Source of the DNA: Membranipora membranacea
Taxonomy: Eukaryota > Bryozoa > Gymnolaemata > Cheilostomatida > Membraniporidae
Assembly (NCBI GenBank): GCA_914767715.1
Contig: OU612068.1
Span: 28,582,001 to 28,646,000, forward strand
Reading direction: 5' to 3'
DNA length: 64,000 nucleotides
Made by a program: the position numbers and the translations under genes. Positions 46,501 through 60,991 of this stretch are shown here, piece after piece (the stretch's first letter is position 1; each line of letters starts with the position of its first letter). A model generated the notes under the pieces. That model was not told the DNA's origin and did no database searches. It was given only the letters and a program-made list of their open reading frames with translations.

Positions 46501-49500
46501 CCACAGGAGATTTAGAGACAGGCTCCTGTGTGTTGACAGTTAAGGATTTGAGTTTGGATTTCTCTTCGATTGGTGAGAAGACGTCGTCTGGTATGTGAGA
46601 GACACTGTTAGACAACTCCCGGGTGGTGCTCTCAGTCACAGATGAGGAGAACTTGGGGCTTATCTTCTCTGGCACCCTGCCAGTCTTCTCATACTCCTCT
46701 AAGTTCAGAGTCGTCTGAGGCGGGTTATTAAAATTGTAAGGAGAGTCTTTATTCCTCTGCCTCTCCTAAAAATAACCATGTAATAGATGATAATAGCAGC
46801 TATTATATATCCGTGATTTTGAGTGCAGCAGAAGACTAGGATGCGGTTGGACTGAGATCTCCGCTGGCCTTGAAGGTTGATGATGAGTTTATATATGATT
46901 TTGGCATTTACTTCCATTACCATCATTGGAATGTAGAGCTTCATTGTAGAAAAGTAACAGTTTCACGGGGAGATTCCGCCAATTCATCGAGCTGACTTTG
47001 ATTGAAGCAATTATCATTCAATTAGAGCCAGTCTCAGAGTGGTAAATCATTTTTTGAGTAATCACTCTGATAATTAGTCAGATATGCTCAAAAGATTTTT
47101 AGAGAAGGAAACCATCAAGATAAGAATCTACATCAATTAAGATGTAATTAGCATCAAATCAAATTCCAATCTCTTCGCAAGACTTATGTGGTGGTCATTA
47201 CTCAAAATTGCATAACCACTGTAATTACATTCGTTGCAGAAGACTAAATTTGACATCTAAGTCAGCGGTTGGCGACTGGTCAGGTCGGTTGGCCTGACCG
47301 ATTAAATGTTTCCGAACACGTTTGAAGCTTCGATCAAAAAAGAAGAGTTACGACTTACCTTGAACAGTGTGTTTCTAAACCAGTGTTTGATGACTTTTGA
47401 CGGCAAAGTTGTTTTCATGGCCATCTCATTTATTGCCTGCTCACTTGGGGAGTTATTGATGTCAAAGTATTGCCTTAGCACCTTGAGCTGGTCATCGCTG
47501 ATGCGAGTTCGGGCCCTCTTTTCTCCACCCATCTATGAAACAGGAGTTACAAATGTTATCAACACTAGACAGAAACGTAACTTTTTACCGGTTACGGAAC
47601 ATTGAAACAGCATTAACTGATGGGATTTTTTTTAGTCCAGAAATCATGACTATTTATTATTAGAAAATGGTATTTTGTGACATTTACACAGGTTCATTGA
47701 ATTATACAGGTGATAGCATTTAAATGATATAAACCCAAAAATTAAACTACCATTCACTTGATTTTTTGGCCTAACCTGTTGCTGACTGTTTGATTGCATG
47801 TTAACGCTGTGCTGTCTCTGCATCATAGCTCCACTATCCATACCCGGGCTGGTCATCAGGGGAGGGCTGGATAGACTGTTGTTATTACTCTGCTGGCTTT
47901 TGTTGGGCAGACTTGATGGTAAATGTGGCATCATGGGATTAAACATTGCATTTGGCGGCAGCATACCGAAGGGGAACATACCCAGCCAAGGGTAGTTGAG
48001 TAGATCTAGTGCGCCACCAGCCATGTTTGGTACTAAAAATCACAATAAGATCCCATTGTTATAACACAAATTTACGTATGTCTTAGAGGAGTAAATATAA
48101 GCTATACAATGCACAACACACGGGTCTTCAGTCGGGAACCATGAACCAAGTGCTGTTTCAAAACCTTCAGCATTAAGCTATTTTAGCTGCGACCAATTTT
48201 GAGATCGGACCAAGTAAAGATTGATTAAGCCCATAAACTTCAATATCTTTGAGCCTGTGCGAAGTAGCAACACTTTCTCCAGCAAATACTTCACTCCTCT
48301 AGGGTAGAGGTAAATCAAGTTTGATCCATTTCTCCCTACGCTTGTCAGTAGAGGGGGGAAATTCAAGGAGGCAAAGATGGATCAAACTTGATCTAGGATA
48401 GAGGTGACATATGTCATAGAAAGTTAGCTTGTTGCAGGAAATTGTGTGCTTTGTTTCTTGTTAATGACAATTGAGGTAATAAAAATCTGTATCCTTAAGT
48501 GTCACCAATTAATCTGCATTTTGTGGCGTTCAAATAGAGAATACAATCGGACAGCTAATCTACTGGTGTCAGGCTTAAATTTTTGGACGCTCTGTAAAGC
48601 CTCAGGCCCTAAAATTGGCCCAGGCCAATAATCATTAGGGTAACCAGGCAATTGTCCAATCATATAATAGCATTAGCCCTTGACGTAATTTTACCACCTG
48701 GGTAACATTCCAAAGTTGAGTTGGAACTGACGCTAGTGCCAGTTTTAAGGCACATCATCGGTGGTTAGAATTGTTATTAGATGTCCTGATTGAATAGGTC
48801 AATGTATCTATATTCAATAAAGATAATGACACCAATTGGAAGTGAAGATTTGGGCTGTGTGTTGTCTAGTGTCAGGTCATATTTTAGTTTCAGGATCTGA
48901 TTTTGTTTGGTGGGTGGAAATAATATTCACTTTTGGCACTTTTCATGACAATTGTTCAATTATGTAAAGATTTTACTGTTGTGTGCTAACCATACACACC
49001 AGATGGAGGTTTGATGGGGGTGGCGTTAGTGCCCGGTTCAGTTTTCACCGCTGTACTTTGTGTAGACTGAGGAACCGCTGGTGCTGGTGAGCTGTTGGCG
49101 GCTGATTCAATGATATTATTCTTGACATCGGCAGCAAGGGGACTGGCAGCATTCATAACTCCCTCTTTAGTATCAAAGTCTTTCTTGTACAACTTTCCAA
49201 AGTGCTCTGTAATGCTGGAATGAGGGATTCTCAACAATCATAATAACGGAGAATAAACAATGCATTCTGGGACAACAAGGAGCAGAAAAGAAAAAGCGAA
49301 TCATCCGGATCTGCTAATTCGGGTCTGACCTCAGGTCGAGTTGTCAGACTGTAAAAATGAGGGGGGCTTGTGCTTGTCATGAAGGCCTTGGCAGCTGCTC
49401 AGTGATTATATTTAGTGGAGGCCTATATAAAACCAATCCTATCCGCTAACAGAATTAAACCAACCAAAAATAAAACAAGGACAATTCAATGATAGCTGTG

Positions 49501-52500
49501 GTTCACTTTTCAGACTTCTGAGCATCATGATCCTTAGGTCTTATGAATTGTGGATTAATCACACCTCATACCATCTTGACAGGTTGACGATTCTGTTTAG
49601 TTGACATGATACTGATACATTTATGTCCCCTCCATCCCCTCCCTATGTTACGGCAAGTGCAACTTTCTTACTGAGTATTCAACTGCTGTCATAAATTGAC
49701 ATTGGCCTCCAGAAATGATGTAACCTCTACAGTTGCCAAAATTTTAGGTTTTTAAAGGTATAAAATGCAAAGCTTAAAACATACCACGCTCTTTTATTGA
49801 CATATTTTTGTTTGATGTTCTCTTCTATGAATTAATTTAAGTTTTAATATTGTCATTTAGGTCTATAATATTACGAAGAAAACCTAATATATTGATTCAA
49901 CTAATAGCTCTAAAAATCTCGCCATTCCAAACATCCAACAGTTTTATAATTACCAAAAACTGTAAATTAATAGCCTTCCACAATCAGCAATCCCTCACAA
50001 TTTATTATCCCCTTCCATTTCATCACCTGAAATGGACATTTCAATCTTACGGCAGCCTCATTTGAAAGGTGTTAATGATGTGACCAAAATAACCAGGGTC
50101 GCTCCCTTCGTTAGTATCAAACAAGTGGCCGATCATGTATTATCTTTCTATAAATAAACTACAGGAAATGATGCGGCTCAAATAGATCCCCCTCTTTACG
50201 GGTAATGAAATCTGAATGAGCATTTGATGTGCCGTAGACTAGCTGTGATAGTCGGGTTCCCAGATCTGGGTCTACTTACAATTGGGGGAGGCGCTGACCA
50301 TGCTCCTCTTCTTTGTGAGTTTTTAGAACCCAGATTCCAGTGAATACTTGTCCACAGTCAGAGCATGTAAGCTTACCACCGCTCATCTCTGGAGGAAGAA
50401 GATTCTCCAAGGCAGCCATCTTAGTTTCTGATTCCATTTCATCCTCATCTAAAATTATGAGAGACTGTGCAAGCGGGAAATAACCTTCAGGCAAAACATA
50501 AAGCTTCATTAGTAAGAATTTGAGTGATTACCAAGCATTTTCAAAAGTGACTCTGTTGAAAGGGACACTGATAGTTCACAGAGCAAAAAAACATTGATGG
50601 CTATAAAGAAAAGTCGGTTAAGGAGATGGGCAGTTTAGACAGTAAGCAGTTTATTTTTCGCAATAATGATTAGCAGCATTGATAGCTAACCAGTTCATTC
50701 AGGTATTTGGTGCTCAGTGGGGGGGGGGGGGGTGGTGTCATAATACAGTTCCTCCTGCATCGGCTTAATAAAAGAGCAGCAAACTTATAGTTAGAAGACA
50801 AACGTGTAAAGCAATAATAGCAGGGTTAACTAAAACAAAACAATAAATGATATTATGGGTAGACAGGAGGCCCAATGTGTTAATCTCCCATTATTGCCTC
50901 TTTCATTAGCATTTAGAGTTAGAAACAGCCTATTTTTAGTTAATCTAGGGGATTTTCTAAATGCTGGTATATTATTGTTAGGCCATCCACGCAGACATGC
51001 TATTTTTAGTAACATAAACCTTTTTTTACCTGTTATATTGCTCTCATTATCTGAGCCGCCATTTGGAGAAGACGCCCTTGTATCTTTGCTCTGTTGTTGC
51101 TCACTTTCTAGAAAGCCCATAACACATTCAATGCCTATAATGGATTACACATAACATTCAATGCCTTGAATGCAGCACTTAAGGCATCATCAAACCATCA
51201 TTGCTCACTTCACTATTGGTTAGTTATCAAACCCGCGTTAAGAAATTCTTAAAATAAAAAATGAGAACTTAGAAGAAAATTTCAGGTTGCCGAAAATACA
51301 GAAGAAATGGAACGTTTTTTTCTTTGAAATTTAAACTGAATGGAGGACCTGCTTAGTGGTTTTGGTGACATGCTACCAGGTCCTACAATGATTGACAGGC
51401 TTCTGGCACAGTTAAGCCTGAGAGAAAAAACAGCCTGTCAGCTTGGCTAACGTGATGGCTTTCCATTATCAAAAAATAGGATGGATTGATTATGATAATT
51501 TCTTTTTAATTCAAAATCTGTCTAATTTAAGCAAGCAAGTTTATGCAAAAAATGCAGATATATTGTATTGGATAACAAACTGTTATCACATTTGCAGTTG
51601 ATGGTGTCAAATGCTCAAAACATTTCAAGTGAAACTGCTTTTGTTGGGGTCACATGTTTTCGCTTTAGTGAACTTTTCACAAGCAAGTGGGATGAGCTAG
51701 GGCTAGTTTTGTTCATGCATGTCAGCAGATGTCTTCCTATTTGTTACGTTTTCTTTTTTGAATTTATTATGCCACCAAAGCTCCAATGATAGAAAAATAA
51801 ACACAAGACATTCAATGATGCTTGCAAGCTGGTGAATATGATTAGTTTTATACGCTTGCTATGATTTTATATTAAATCCTCCCCATCAACATTGTACGAG
51901 TAGCAAGCAGTATCAATTTAGGATAAAATACTATATAGTTAAGACCCTCAGACAAGCCAAATTACTCTATTTATATATTTTTTTCCGATGGACAATGTCT
52001 ATTTTCAAGTCTAAAGAGCATCTCTGTTTGTTAAGATAGGAGCAGGATATCTTCAAGCTCAAGATACATTGCTAAATATAGCACAAAGGTAAAGAACTCA
52101 CCGTAATTGTTGAGAAGTTTTTTGAACCGATTTCTGGGATTGCGGCTTCGCCTGGAGGAATGTAGAGCGGGACAGTATAACTTCTGATGTTGTATTAGTA
52201 CATCCTGAGCTGCAAATGTCGAGCTGCAAGGCTGGCATGTGATCATCGGTGTTTCTTTGCCAACTGAAGAAGCAACAGGTGTCGGTAAGCTTCCGTTTGC
52301 CGCTAAAGATACACTGTCGTGTTCCTGAACTCTGTCATTGCTCTTCTGCTCCGATGTGGGAAGACTCATCGGCTTAGCACAGTATTTATTATCAGATGAC
52401 ACGGCTACGGACCCTCCAGAGCCCTTCTGGCGTTCTGCCGACGCTGTGATGTCATTAAGCTGCATGTATATAAGATTAGATTGTTGTAGTATAGTCATGA

Positions 52501-55500
52501 ATCGATAGGTACAGTTCAGGGTTGAGATATAAAAGAGGCGTGAATTATAACAGCAACAGAGAAAGTATAATAAGGTGATTTATGACGACAATATAGTGTG
52601 CCTTAGTGTCGCAGCAGGATAAACACCACGGAACCACCACACCATGCAAGAGATCACCAGCTAGTGAAATGCATCCGTAAAAACTTCACTATTATGATTG
52701 ATAATTATAAAACCGATGATCAGAAAATAAGCTTTATTCATTTGCCTAGTGTTTGGATGGCAGGAAATAAGGCTAATGACAATCAGTTGCCATGACGATG
52801 GTTTTCCAATTGTAATTAGATGTAGCACTGAAGTGTGGCAGTGGATTTTGGTAATGAGGATTTGAAAGGGGGAGGGGAGCCGACAGAGGATCGTGATTCG
52901 AACCAGCTTGTTTCGCCGCTCATAAAAACTTTTCTCAATACATTGCTTGATTTTCGACATTAAAACAAAGCTTCACTGTCTCTTACTAATTCTGATCAAA
53001 GGCTTGATGTGATCTGGTGGTTGGTGGGGTATGAAGTAAGAGAGTAAGCAGAAAACTTGTTTCCCAATTGTTAGACAGCAATTTGTTTGCATCATCAACA
53101 CAACGGAAAAAAAATAGGGTTGCATAAACACAGAGAGAATATGTGTCAAATCAGGTATGATCCTTCCTCTTTTTGGAGTTAAGACAGGTTTACAGCACAA
53201 TAAAAATATCTTGTGACAACCAACTAGGATGTTATAATCGCTGAAGGACCCACTCAAGTCAATCTGAGGTAACATACCGTGATATCACCAGCAGAGGCGG
53301 CATGGGTTCCTGCTCTCTCTGGATTAGAGGCCATCATCATCGAGGTTCCCAATATCGGATTGACCATCTCCTGTTTAACAAGATGTGAGAAAAGATGATA
53401 ATTACCGTCATCAATAGGCATAATATTACAAGATTCATAATTCTCAGCAGTTTTGTTTTTTAAGCAGCTAAGTTATTCTGTCATAACTAGGATTATCAGA
53501 CCTCATAATTACAATCTGACATTTTAAGCCTGGGTAGGCTAGTGTGTTGATCAGAGAATAATTGCTAATTAATTATCAGACCCTGCTGCGGAATTTTTGC
53601 AATTCACTTCCCATTTTCTCTGGATCTATAAACAATCTGCCATCAAATAAAATAAAACTGTCAGCCAAAAGTTTAAATTGGGACAACAACTTGCATTTTA
53701 ACCATGCCAGTAATCAACTGCAATTTCTGTCATGGCTGTTGATCTTATATCATGATAGATATATTTTTAAAATCTATCCAGCACACACATCATGTTAATA
53801 AATTTATGCTGATGTTTCAATTTGTTGTGAAAAATAAGAGGGTTGTGGTAATGTGGCCCGTATGATAAACATGACAGAGTATTACCGTGTTAGTTTGGAG
53901 AACTGATGGTACAGTCTGAATAGGGAGTTTGGGAAATATTATGTCATGGTCTGAAGGATAATAAGCCTGGGTGAGCTTTTATTACAAGAAGTTTCTCATA
54001 CCCTGAGATCTGTTCCTACGATTTATTGTTTATCAAACAGGTTGGTACCTTGGCTTGTAGAAAGGGACACTACACAATATCTTATCTACACTTATCTATA
54101 CCGTACAACTTGAAAGTGAAAGGAGTTTTTATATAGCCAGCAAAAATTCTCCGAAATTTCAAGAACCGTTATTAGCATAGATCTCTTCAAGTTTCTTTCC
54201 CAAAACTTCAAAATAAATCATTAACTGTCTCAGCTCCCATTATTAGGACATAATATAAATCTAGTTCTAAGTACCTCAAAAATGTTGCTGCCAAAATTAG
54301 ATCTTAGTGTTTCTGCTTTTTTGGCACAGAACATTGGGTGTTAATCAGGAAAATTCTCAGATATAATCACACTTGATTATGTTTGGAATACCTGCTTCAT
54401 TAGTGTTACCAGGCGACAACATAGAGCTGGGTGCAAAATGTTAAGTTCACAGAGCTTCCTATTACCATGTAATACATTATATGTTGGCGTTCATTGATAA
54501 AGATAGTGAGCCTAGAACCTAGTGGGCAGTCTTGGGTCACATTCTCTTTAGTGGACCGCAAAGACATCAGACTCAACAGTGCCTGCAGTTACTCTCCCAA
54601 TTTCCAAGTTGCAATAATAACTGTTCTATAGAAAACTAGTCAGAATGCTATTCTTACCACAGAGGACGCATGGCTCTGGCTGAGCTGACGAGTTAGCTGG
54701 GCAGAGGCAGTTTGATGTTGGGTGCTTCGGAGGTGTTCATCAAGTTGTCCACTCGCTGCAAAGTTCACATCACACACCGCACACTTGAATGGACGGGCGT
54801 CCTTCTTTTGTACCTCCTTTTTTATAATCGGTGATGTCAGAGCGACGCCACTTTCAAGGCATGGAGTGACAACTGGAGAGGAAGACTACAAGTAACAAAC
54901 AATCATTTTTATAGACAATGTTTTCTGTTTTGACGCACTGGAGGCGTTATTTTATAGATGTTTATTAGACTTCATTCATTTTCAATATTTCGTGGTGGAA
55001 AGTATGTCGAGCGAGAGCAAAAGATGGGAGTACAGCTGACTATTAGTCCGTGTCTGCAGGATTGGCGACATTTTATTACTGAACATAAAGTTAATTAGGT
55101 ATACTGGTGTTAAAGTCAATATTTAAAAACAAATTTGGCATTTTTTCTCCAAATGTTACTCTTTCCAAGTACCAGGCAGGAGATGATTCAATATCTCGTC
55201 ATAAATTGTCCTGACGAAGCATTACAGCACAATAAAATTAAATTTCATCTATCACATCTGAAGATATGGGCTCTTAAATATATTAATATATTATTTGAAA
55301 GACAATTAAAGTAATTTATTAACATTTCACATAGTCATCAGTATGTAATACGAAAATTTATGATTTTTATGAGGGGAGGACATCGCGATCATCTCATAGG
55401 TTGACTGTTTATAAGAAGCGACTGATGGAAAAAAGGCATAAGAATCTTTAATACTATTGCCCCCATTTAGTAAATTATAACACTTCACATAACCACTGAA

Positions 55501-58500
55501 TTTAAATTAACCACATTTTTAGGCAGATCAAAGAACGCAAATTTGATTTCATCTTTCCTACTCTTGCATTGGTTTTTGATTAAGAAGCACTACTCCTTGG
55601 TTTTGTCGCGGCAAGTGGTGCAGCTTTAGGCAAGCGGGACCAAATTTAAAGAAATTTGAATTATAGAATTATTGCATGAGAACACTAATCTTTGGAAAGG
55701 TATATCATTACCCACACACTTTCTACTGCAGCTATGGGCTGAGAGATGGATTTAAGATTATTATCTCGAAAGATATGATCTACAACTCATGCCACGAGTA
55801 GCATAACTCTCTATAACTCTCGCACAAACAAACGCACCAGTTCACCTTAATCAGATTGAATATTATTAGTGTCACTCATTTATACACAATATAAAAAATG
55901 GGATTTTACACCCGACAGGATTATCATACGCTTAAGGGATCGATTAAAAATACTAAGATATCGATAAAAACCGCAAAAAACATGGTTAATTCAACTCGAA
56001 ATTACTTTTTTACATGTTGACGCAATTTTATCACTACGCATGCAAACAAATTAAGTCTTATTATAACAGAGGAAGTGCAATAGTACATGCTGTGGTTCTT
56101 TTTCACATTTTAAGTCGTTGGTAAGAAGGGTGGGGATTGGGGTGTTGTAATTATCTGACCATAATAGAGTTTCTGAGTGTAAGTCCACCTGTATTGTGAG
56201 TAGTCTGTTGTACATGATTACTTATAGGGAGAGGAGGTAGTAATATGCCAAAACGGCAAACTCACCTTGGATTCAATCGTGTGACTGATCTTTGATTTCT
56301 CATCCAAAGTAAGATCAAAACAACCATCCTGGTCATCATGGTCTATGAAAAAAAAATAAACAAGTCGTTATGACGTTGTAACGACGTATCTTTAAAGACA
56401 CTATCAAAAACCCAAACAAGAATGTAAGAGTTTTCTTCCAGAAAGCAATCACTCATGAAAATATCTAGAGACTAATTAAACTTTCCCACAGAACAAAATC
56501 TGTCGCATCATTAGTCTTTCAAGCTTAATTAGTGTAGTGAATTTTTTTTCAGATCAGAACATTGCTCAACACCCAATCACTGGATTCAATACTCTATAGT
56601 GTTATCAAAATGGTATAGTAAGTCATTGGTATAATAAGTCATTGGTATAATAGTGAGGCACGTGAAGCTCAGAGCTGTGGTTGATTCTGGCTGTTTGAAG
56701 GTTAATCCCCTAGTGTAATTAATGCCTGGTTATTAAGCAAAATGAAACAAACCAATTTTATAATTAATTTGTAGTATTAATTTTAAAATATAAGTCATGG
56801 TGGTTTACTATGACCAGCTAAATACTCTCCCAGGTGCGCTTTTTAAAAAGAAATGGAGGGGAGCGTTATATGTATTCACTAAGAGTTATCCGTCTAAGCG
56901 TAGGTCTTTGTAATATTTTGTCATATAACAAGACATTACAATAAGCTCAGTGAGAGTAATGGGCTTCATTGTCTTACCACTAGTGCTGTGTATGGGCTTC
57001 CCATCATTAGACATTGGATGCGAGGTGATAAACTTGGTATATTGAGCCATCTGCTGCTCGTTCATAGCTCCCGAGTGGGTGGTCTGTAGATGCTTAGCTA
57101 GATCAGACGCAGCTGTGCGAGTTCTGAATACAGCAGGACAGACAAAACATCTCATCACAGTGGACTCTTCTGCCTGGTCTGGCCTCCCGACAATCTGAAG
57201 CAAACGGAATGGCAAATTATAAAGAAGATCAGTTTGAAATTTCCTTTGAAATTGAGGGCCCAAAAATCGCCAGAAACTGTAGATAGATTCAGGGACACTT
57301 CTTCGGCTTCAACATTATACTAATCATTCTATCTGGAAGAGAGACAAAACGCATCTAGTTTCATTACTAAAAACACATCATGATGCCTAAAGGCATTAAC
57401 TCGCAGAGGATGTCTAATCTCTTAATTAAGCCGAGGTAGATAAATTTAGCTGGAAACGGAGTATGTAGTAATTAAGCTACACCCTTCGCCAGGAGTCACC
57501 AGGTATTACTCAGCTCGCTAGTTGGCGGCTTTGGTGAATTTAGCTGAATTATTACACATTAAATTTTTGGCACTCGGGCGGTTTGATGTAAATCTACTAA
57601 TGAATCAAAAACTGTAATTAAACAATTAGCTTTACCAAGTGAAAGTGAGATTATTGGCTAACTGCGCTGATTATCTAGGGGGGCATGATTGTGATCCTAA
57701 AATTTTCTGTGCTGATCTGAGGCTAAATAGTGATGCCATGCGATTCGATAAGGCTTAGCAGCGGTGAGTGCATATTCATTATAATCATCATCCAGATCTA
57801 CTGGTGTCCTCAACAGCCTAATTGGAATTAATGTATCTATATTTGGTAGATGGTTGCAGTAGATAATAGTGTTCAACCATCACCATAGTATGGGAGTATA
57901 CTAATTATTAGCAGTTTCCATTGCGAATTCTCAACCATCTAAATCAAATGATCATGTTGCGGAACAAAATGTTTTAGTTTCAGTTGAATAGACCCCAAGT
58001 AGCTATTTACCCATATCAGGACCCTGGCCATCTCTTAGGAATTGAACTTTTACTTACATCAATAATTCAAACCCAGAAGTTATGTCATTTTGCGGCAAAG
58101 ACAAAACTCAAGTGGAAAAGATCCCTAACTCTTTTATCTTCCTGTTCTGATAAATTGAAAGTAGGCCATAAATTGCGCAAAGTTGTATGTCGCAAGCGCT
58201 CATTAATTTAACGTAATTACCACGTAATGGTCTAATTTTTGTTTGAGTTGTTAAAATGTTTGAAGTCTGCCAAAAATTTTGCCTGATTTTTAGAGTGTTG
58301 GTCTGAATTTTCCCTGGCGTTAATTAGTCATGATTAAGCCATATTCTGTTTGGAATAATTTATCATTCCTCTTTTCCTGGTAAAACGTTTGATCTCAATC
58401 TCCCCAAGAACAGGAACTATTAGGATCCTTCATGCTCATAGTATGCTCATAAAAATATCACACCCATGTGTAATCTATAGGTCTTGGACAGTCGTGAGAT

Positions 58501-60991
58501 TAAAAAGGTCTTTGCCTAATCGAAGTTGTATTTTCTTGCAAAATGAAAGGACAACTCCCCAAGATACGTACCTAATACATCAGATTACCAATGGGATGAC
58601 ACTATTTCGAGTTTAGCACAATTTTCCTTTTTATTTATTAGATCACTTAGCCAATAAACTTTGATGCCTCTAAATCTAAATTAAATTTGATTGGGTAATA
58701 ATCAAGTTCTTAATTGCGCTTTTCATTCAACCTTAGTTAGTAATTAATTCTATAAATTACCTGTGAGGAGACAGGGGGTTGAGGGAGAGTAGGTGACCCA
58801 GAACTTGGTCTCAGATGGATCTCTTTGAAATGTGTGTGAAGTGCCACAGTAGACTTGAAATATTGATTACAGCCCTTCTTCCAGCACAGATAACCAGGTC
58901 CTCTAGGGGTGGACTTCATCTCTAGATGCCCTTTATGACAAAACATTACATACATAAACTGGGTACAATTTGCTGAATATGATTTTGTTAAGTATTCTGG
59001 CTTTTGTTAAATAATGATACGCTTCATGACGCTACTTCACTATAGGAAGGTTGAGCAAAATAAGATACGATATCTTACAGAGGTTATCTGTGAAATATTT
59101 GTATTCTTACCTAGCTCATTCTGATGCTGGCATAGCTCATCAAAGTCAGTGAATGTCTTTATGCATGTCTGGCATCGATATGTCTCTTCAACATCTATAA
59201 CACAATCAGTAATGATATTTCAAGAATGAATAAAAATATTTTATTGGAGAGTTGTCTTCCTTTAAACCGAAGGAGGACATCAGACAACGAGCATTCATTC
59301 AAAAACAAGGAAATATATGGGAGGAGAAACCAATTATCAGAAATATTCATATACATTGAGGAAATTCACAATTCATGTTTCCTGATGGGATATAGTTAGT
59401 TAGTTTATTAATATCAAATCTGATATTACCAATTATCTGATAATAAAAATGGATCAAGGGGAGATAATCAAACTTTAGTTGAGATTAGGATACTTTACCG
59501 AGTGTCATACCTTCATCTCTGGTTGGCTTTCTCCTGCAGGATGTATCCACAGTGCTCATCAACTTTTTAACGCCTTCATCATTGACATTATGAGTAGTGA
59601 ATAGATGCTTTTCCAGGGTATCCATGTTCATAAGTTTGTCGGAGCACAAGGGGCACTGTAGATTAGAGCCACCTACTGCCGAGTGTTTGGCTACAACATG
59701 AGCGCGGAGTACTATATCACTGTGTGTAGTGTAGGAACAATGGGCACAGGTCTTCTCAGCATCAGAGGACATATCAGCATCTAAAACAGGAAAATTATAA
59801 GTAAAAATAGAGTAGATGCATTAGCTATCAGTTTTAAGTTCAGACAAAAAATCTTAAGGATCGAGGTTGATATTGTAACATAGTTGTAATCAGGTTACTT
59901 TTCATTACTATATGATGAACAGTCTAAATTATGAGCTTCAATGGTGTACTATCAGAGACTATAGACATATCTATAGTCTCTGGTACTATTGCGAGTTATG
60001 AAAGGAGAGTTGCATGGAACAGGCGATACTTTGGTGTAATACTGGCCAATATTTTCGGTGTCATTACGCATTGTTTCCAAATATTCCCCAAAGGGCTTAT
60101 AGCCTAGCTACAAAAAAAGGTAACAACGGACTGAAGCAAAGTGATAATCACGTGGCGCAGAATTAGTGTTACTAGACAATTAGATAACAGCATCGAGAAT
60201 TTAAAATCATTGACACTGCGTAATCAAAGACTGTGGTCACATCTTGACATCTGGACTGGGTTGATTATAGTGTTATTATACACCATGATTCTGTAATGAT
60301 TTCTCAGTAAAATATGATGGTGAGCTACCTTGCCTTTCATTAGATCACGCATACCAAAAGCCAAAACAGGTTGTTAATTAAGGAAATTATGTGATCAGAT
60401 AATAACAGATGAGGTGTTTTTAAGCGGGCAAAATTCATGATGAAGCGCCTCCCAACCACCTGCGCCACCATGTCATTATAAAATCATACATTATCACACT
60501 TCAAAAAGGCTAACAATCAATTATATAATGATTTAAAGGTTAGGTTTTTGTTTCTCTGCACTGCTTGGTATGATATAACAACGCATTGGATTGGTATGTC
60601 TTCTCTCTTCAGATATGGCTGAACTTAGACAAGAGCAATTTTCTTTACATAATCATGAAATTGACCATACCACTTTTATGATTTTGCGTCACTTAGCTAT
60701 TTTTGTTTTCCAGACCGTAACAACAGTTATTATCTCATTTCTGAGTGATGTATCATCACCTTTTGTCTTACTGTACCAACAATGGCACTGTTATTTCATA
60801 TTTCAGCCTAATCCTAGATTCATAAATTTGATAAACAACACTTGAATTAAATTGCCATGTAGGTTGTGTAACTCAACTCAGTAAAATATGCCCACATAAG
60901 AGGGTAAGTATCTGGTGACCTATAGCCCCACCTTTGTTACTGCTCTCAGATACAGGGGTAACATTCTCCTGTACTTCTTCATCATCTACAC
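37527..60991 (-). CDS. ZFHX3/ZFHX4 (zfh-2) type zinc-finger homeobox transcription factor, 5' incomplete
   Basis: Twenty-five phase-consistent exons, 5' to 3': 60932-60991, 59511-59780, 59111-59194, 58761-58930, 56978-57194, 56266-56342, 54658-54885, 53278-53370, 52102-52459, 51030-51107, 50280-50448, 49000-49214, 47776-48032, 47359-47532, 46502-46765, 45656-45897, 43842-44031, 43020-43202, 41947-42571, 41082-41324, 40093-40820, 38941-39055, 38531-38710, 38164-38407 and 37527-37806. They encode 1,913 residues to the stop. About 12 C2H2/C2HC fingers and three homeodomains are present, separated by Ser/Gln/Pro-rich linkers with short Met-rich runs. NTLFK joins [12 protein letters not shown] across one intron and KARK joins NYEN across another, exactly as in vertebrate ZFHX and fly zfh2. 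These large nuclear regulators control neuronal differentiation. The first visible exon begins inside a codon, so more N-terminal exons lie upstream. Confidence 0.95.
40282..40461 (-). other. ZFHX last homeodomain (vertebrate HD4 type)
   Basis: [20 protein letters not shown], then [20 protein letters not shown] and the recognition helix [17 protein letters not shown]. It corresponds to the fourth homeodomain of vertebrate ZFHX3/4 (KRFRTQMSNLQ, DYRTPTMQECEML). A C2H2 finger ([20 protein letters not shown] plus PRH) follows at 40168-40236, as in the vertebrate protein. Confidence 0.95.
43842..44015 (-). other. ZFHX homeodomain 2
   Basis: [20 protein letters not shown] with [11 protein letters not shown] and the recognition helix [17 protein letters not shown]. 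It matches the RTRFTDYQLRVLQDFF homeodomain of vertebrate ZFHX proteins. Gln50 and Asn51 are present. The next exon starts NYEN, continuing the family signature. Confidence 0.95.
47359..47532 (-). other. ZFHX homeodomain 1 exon
   Basis: 58 codons. [20 protein letters not shown] and the recognition helix [13 protein letters not shown] match homeodomain 1 of ZFHX3/4 (TRITDDQLRILRQYFD). Arg occurs at helix position 50 and Asn51 is kept. The domain finishes in exon 46502-46765 ([12 protein letters not shown]). Confidence 0.95.
48314..48392. repeat. Inverted repeat, 16-bp perfect arms, ZFHX intron
   Basis: ATCAAGTTTGATCCAT (48314-48329) and its exact complement (48377-48392) flank a 47-nt spacer. 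Similarity extends into the flanks, so this is probably a small fold-back element. Confidence 0.75.
59953..59982. repeat. Perfect 12-bp hairpin, ZFHX intron 1 (visible part)
   Basis: CAGAGACTATAG (59953-59964) is complementary to CTATAGTCTCTG (59971-59982) with loop ACATAT. Confidence 0.8.
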
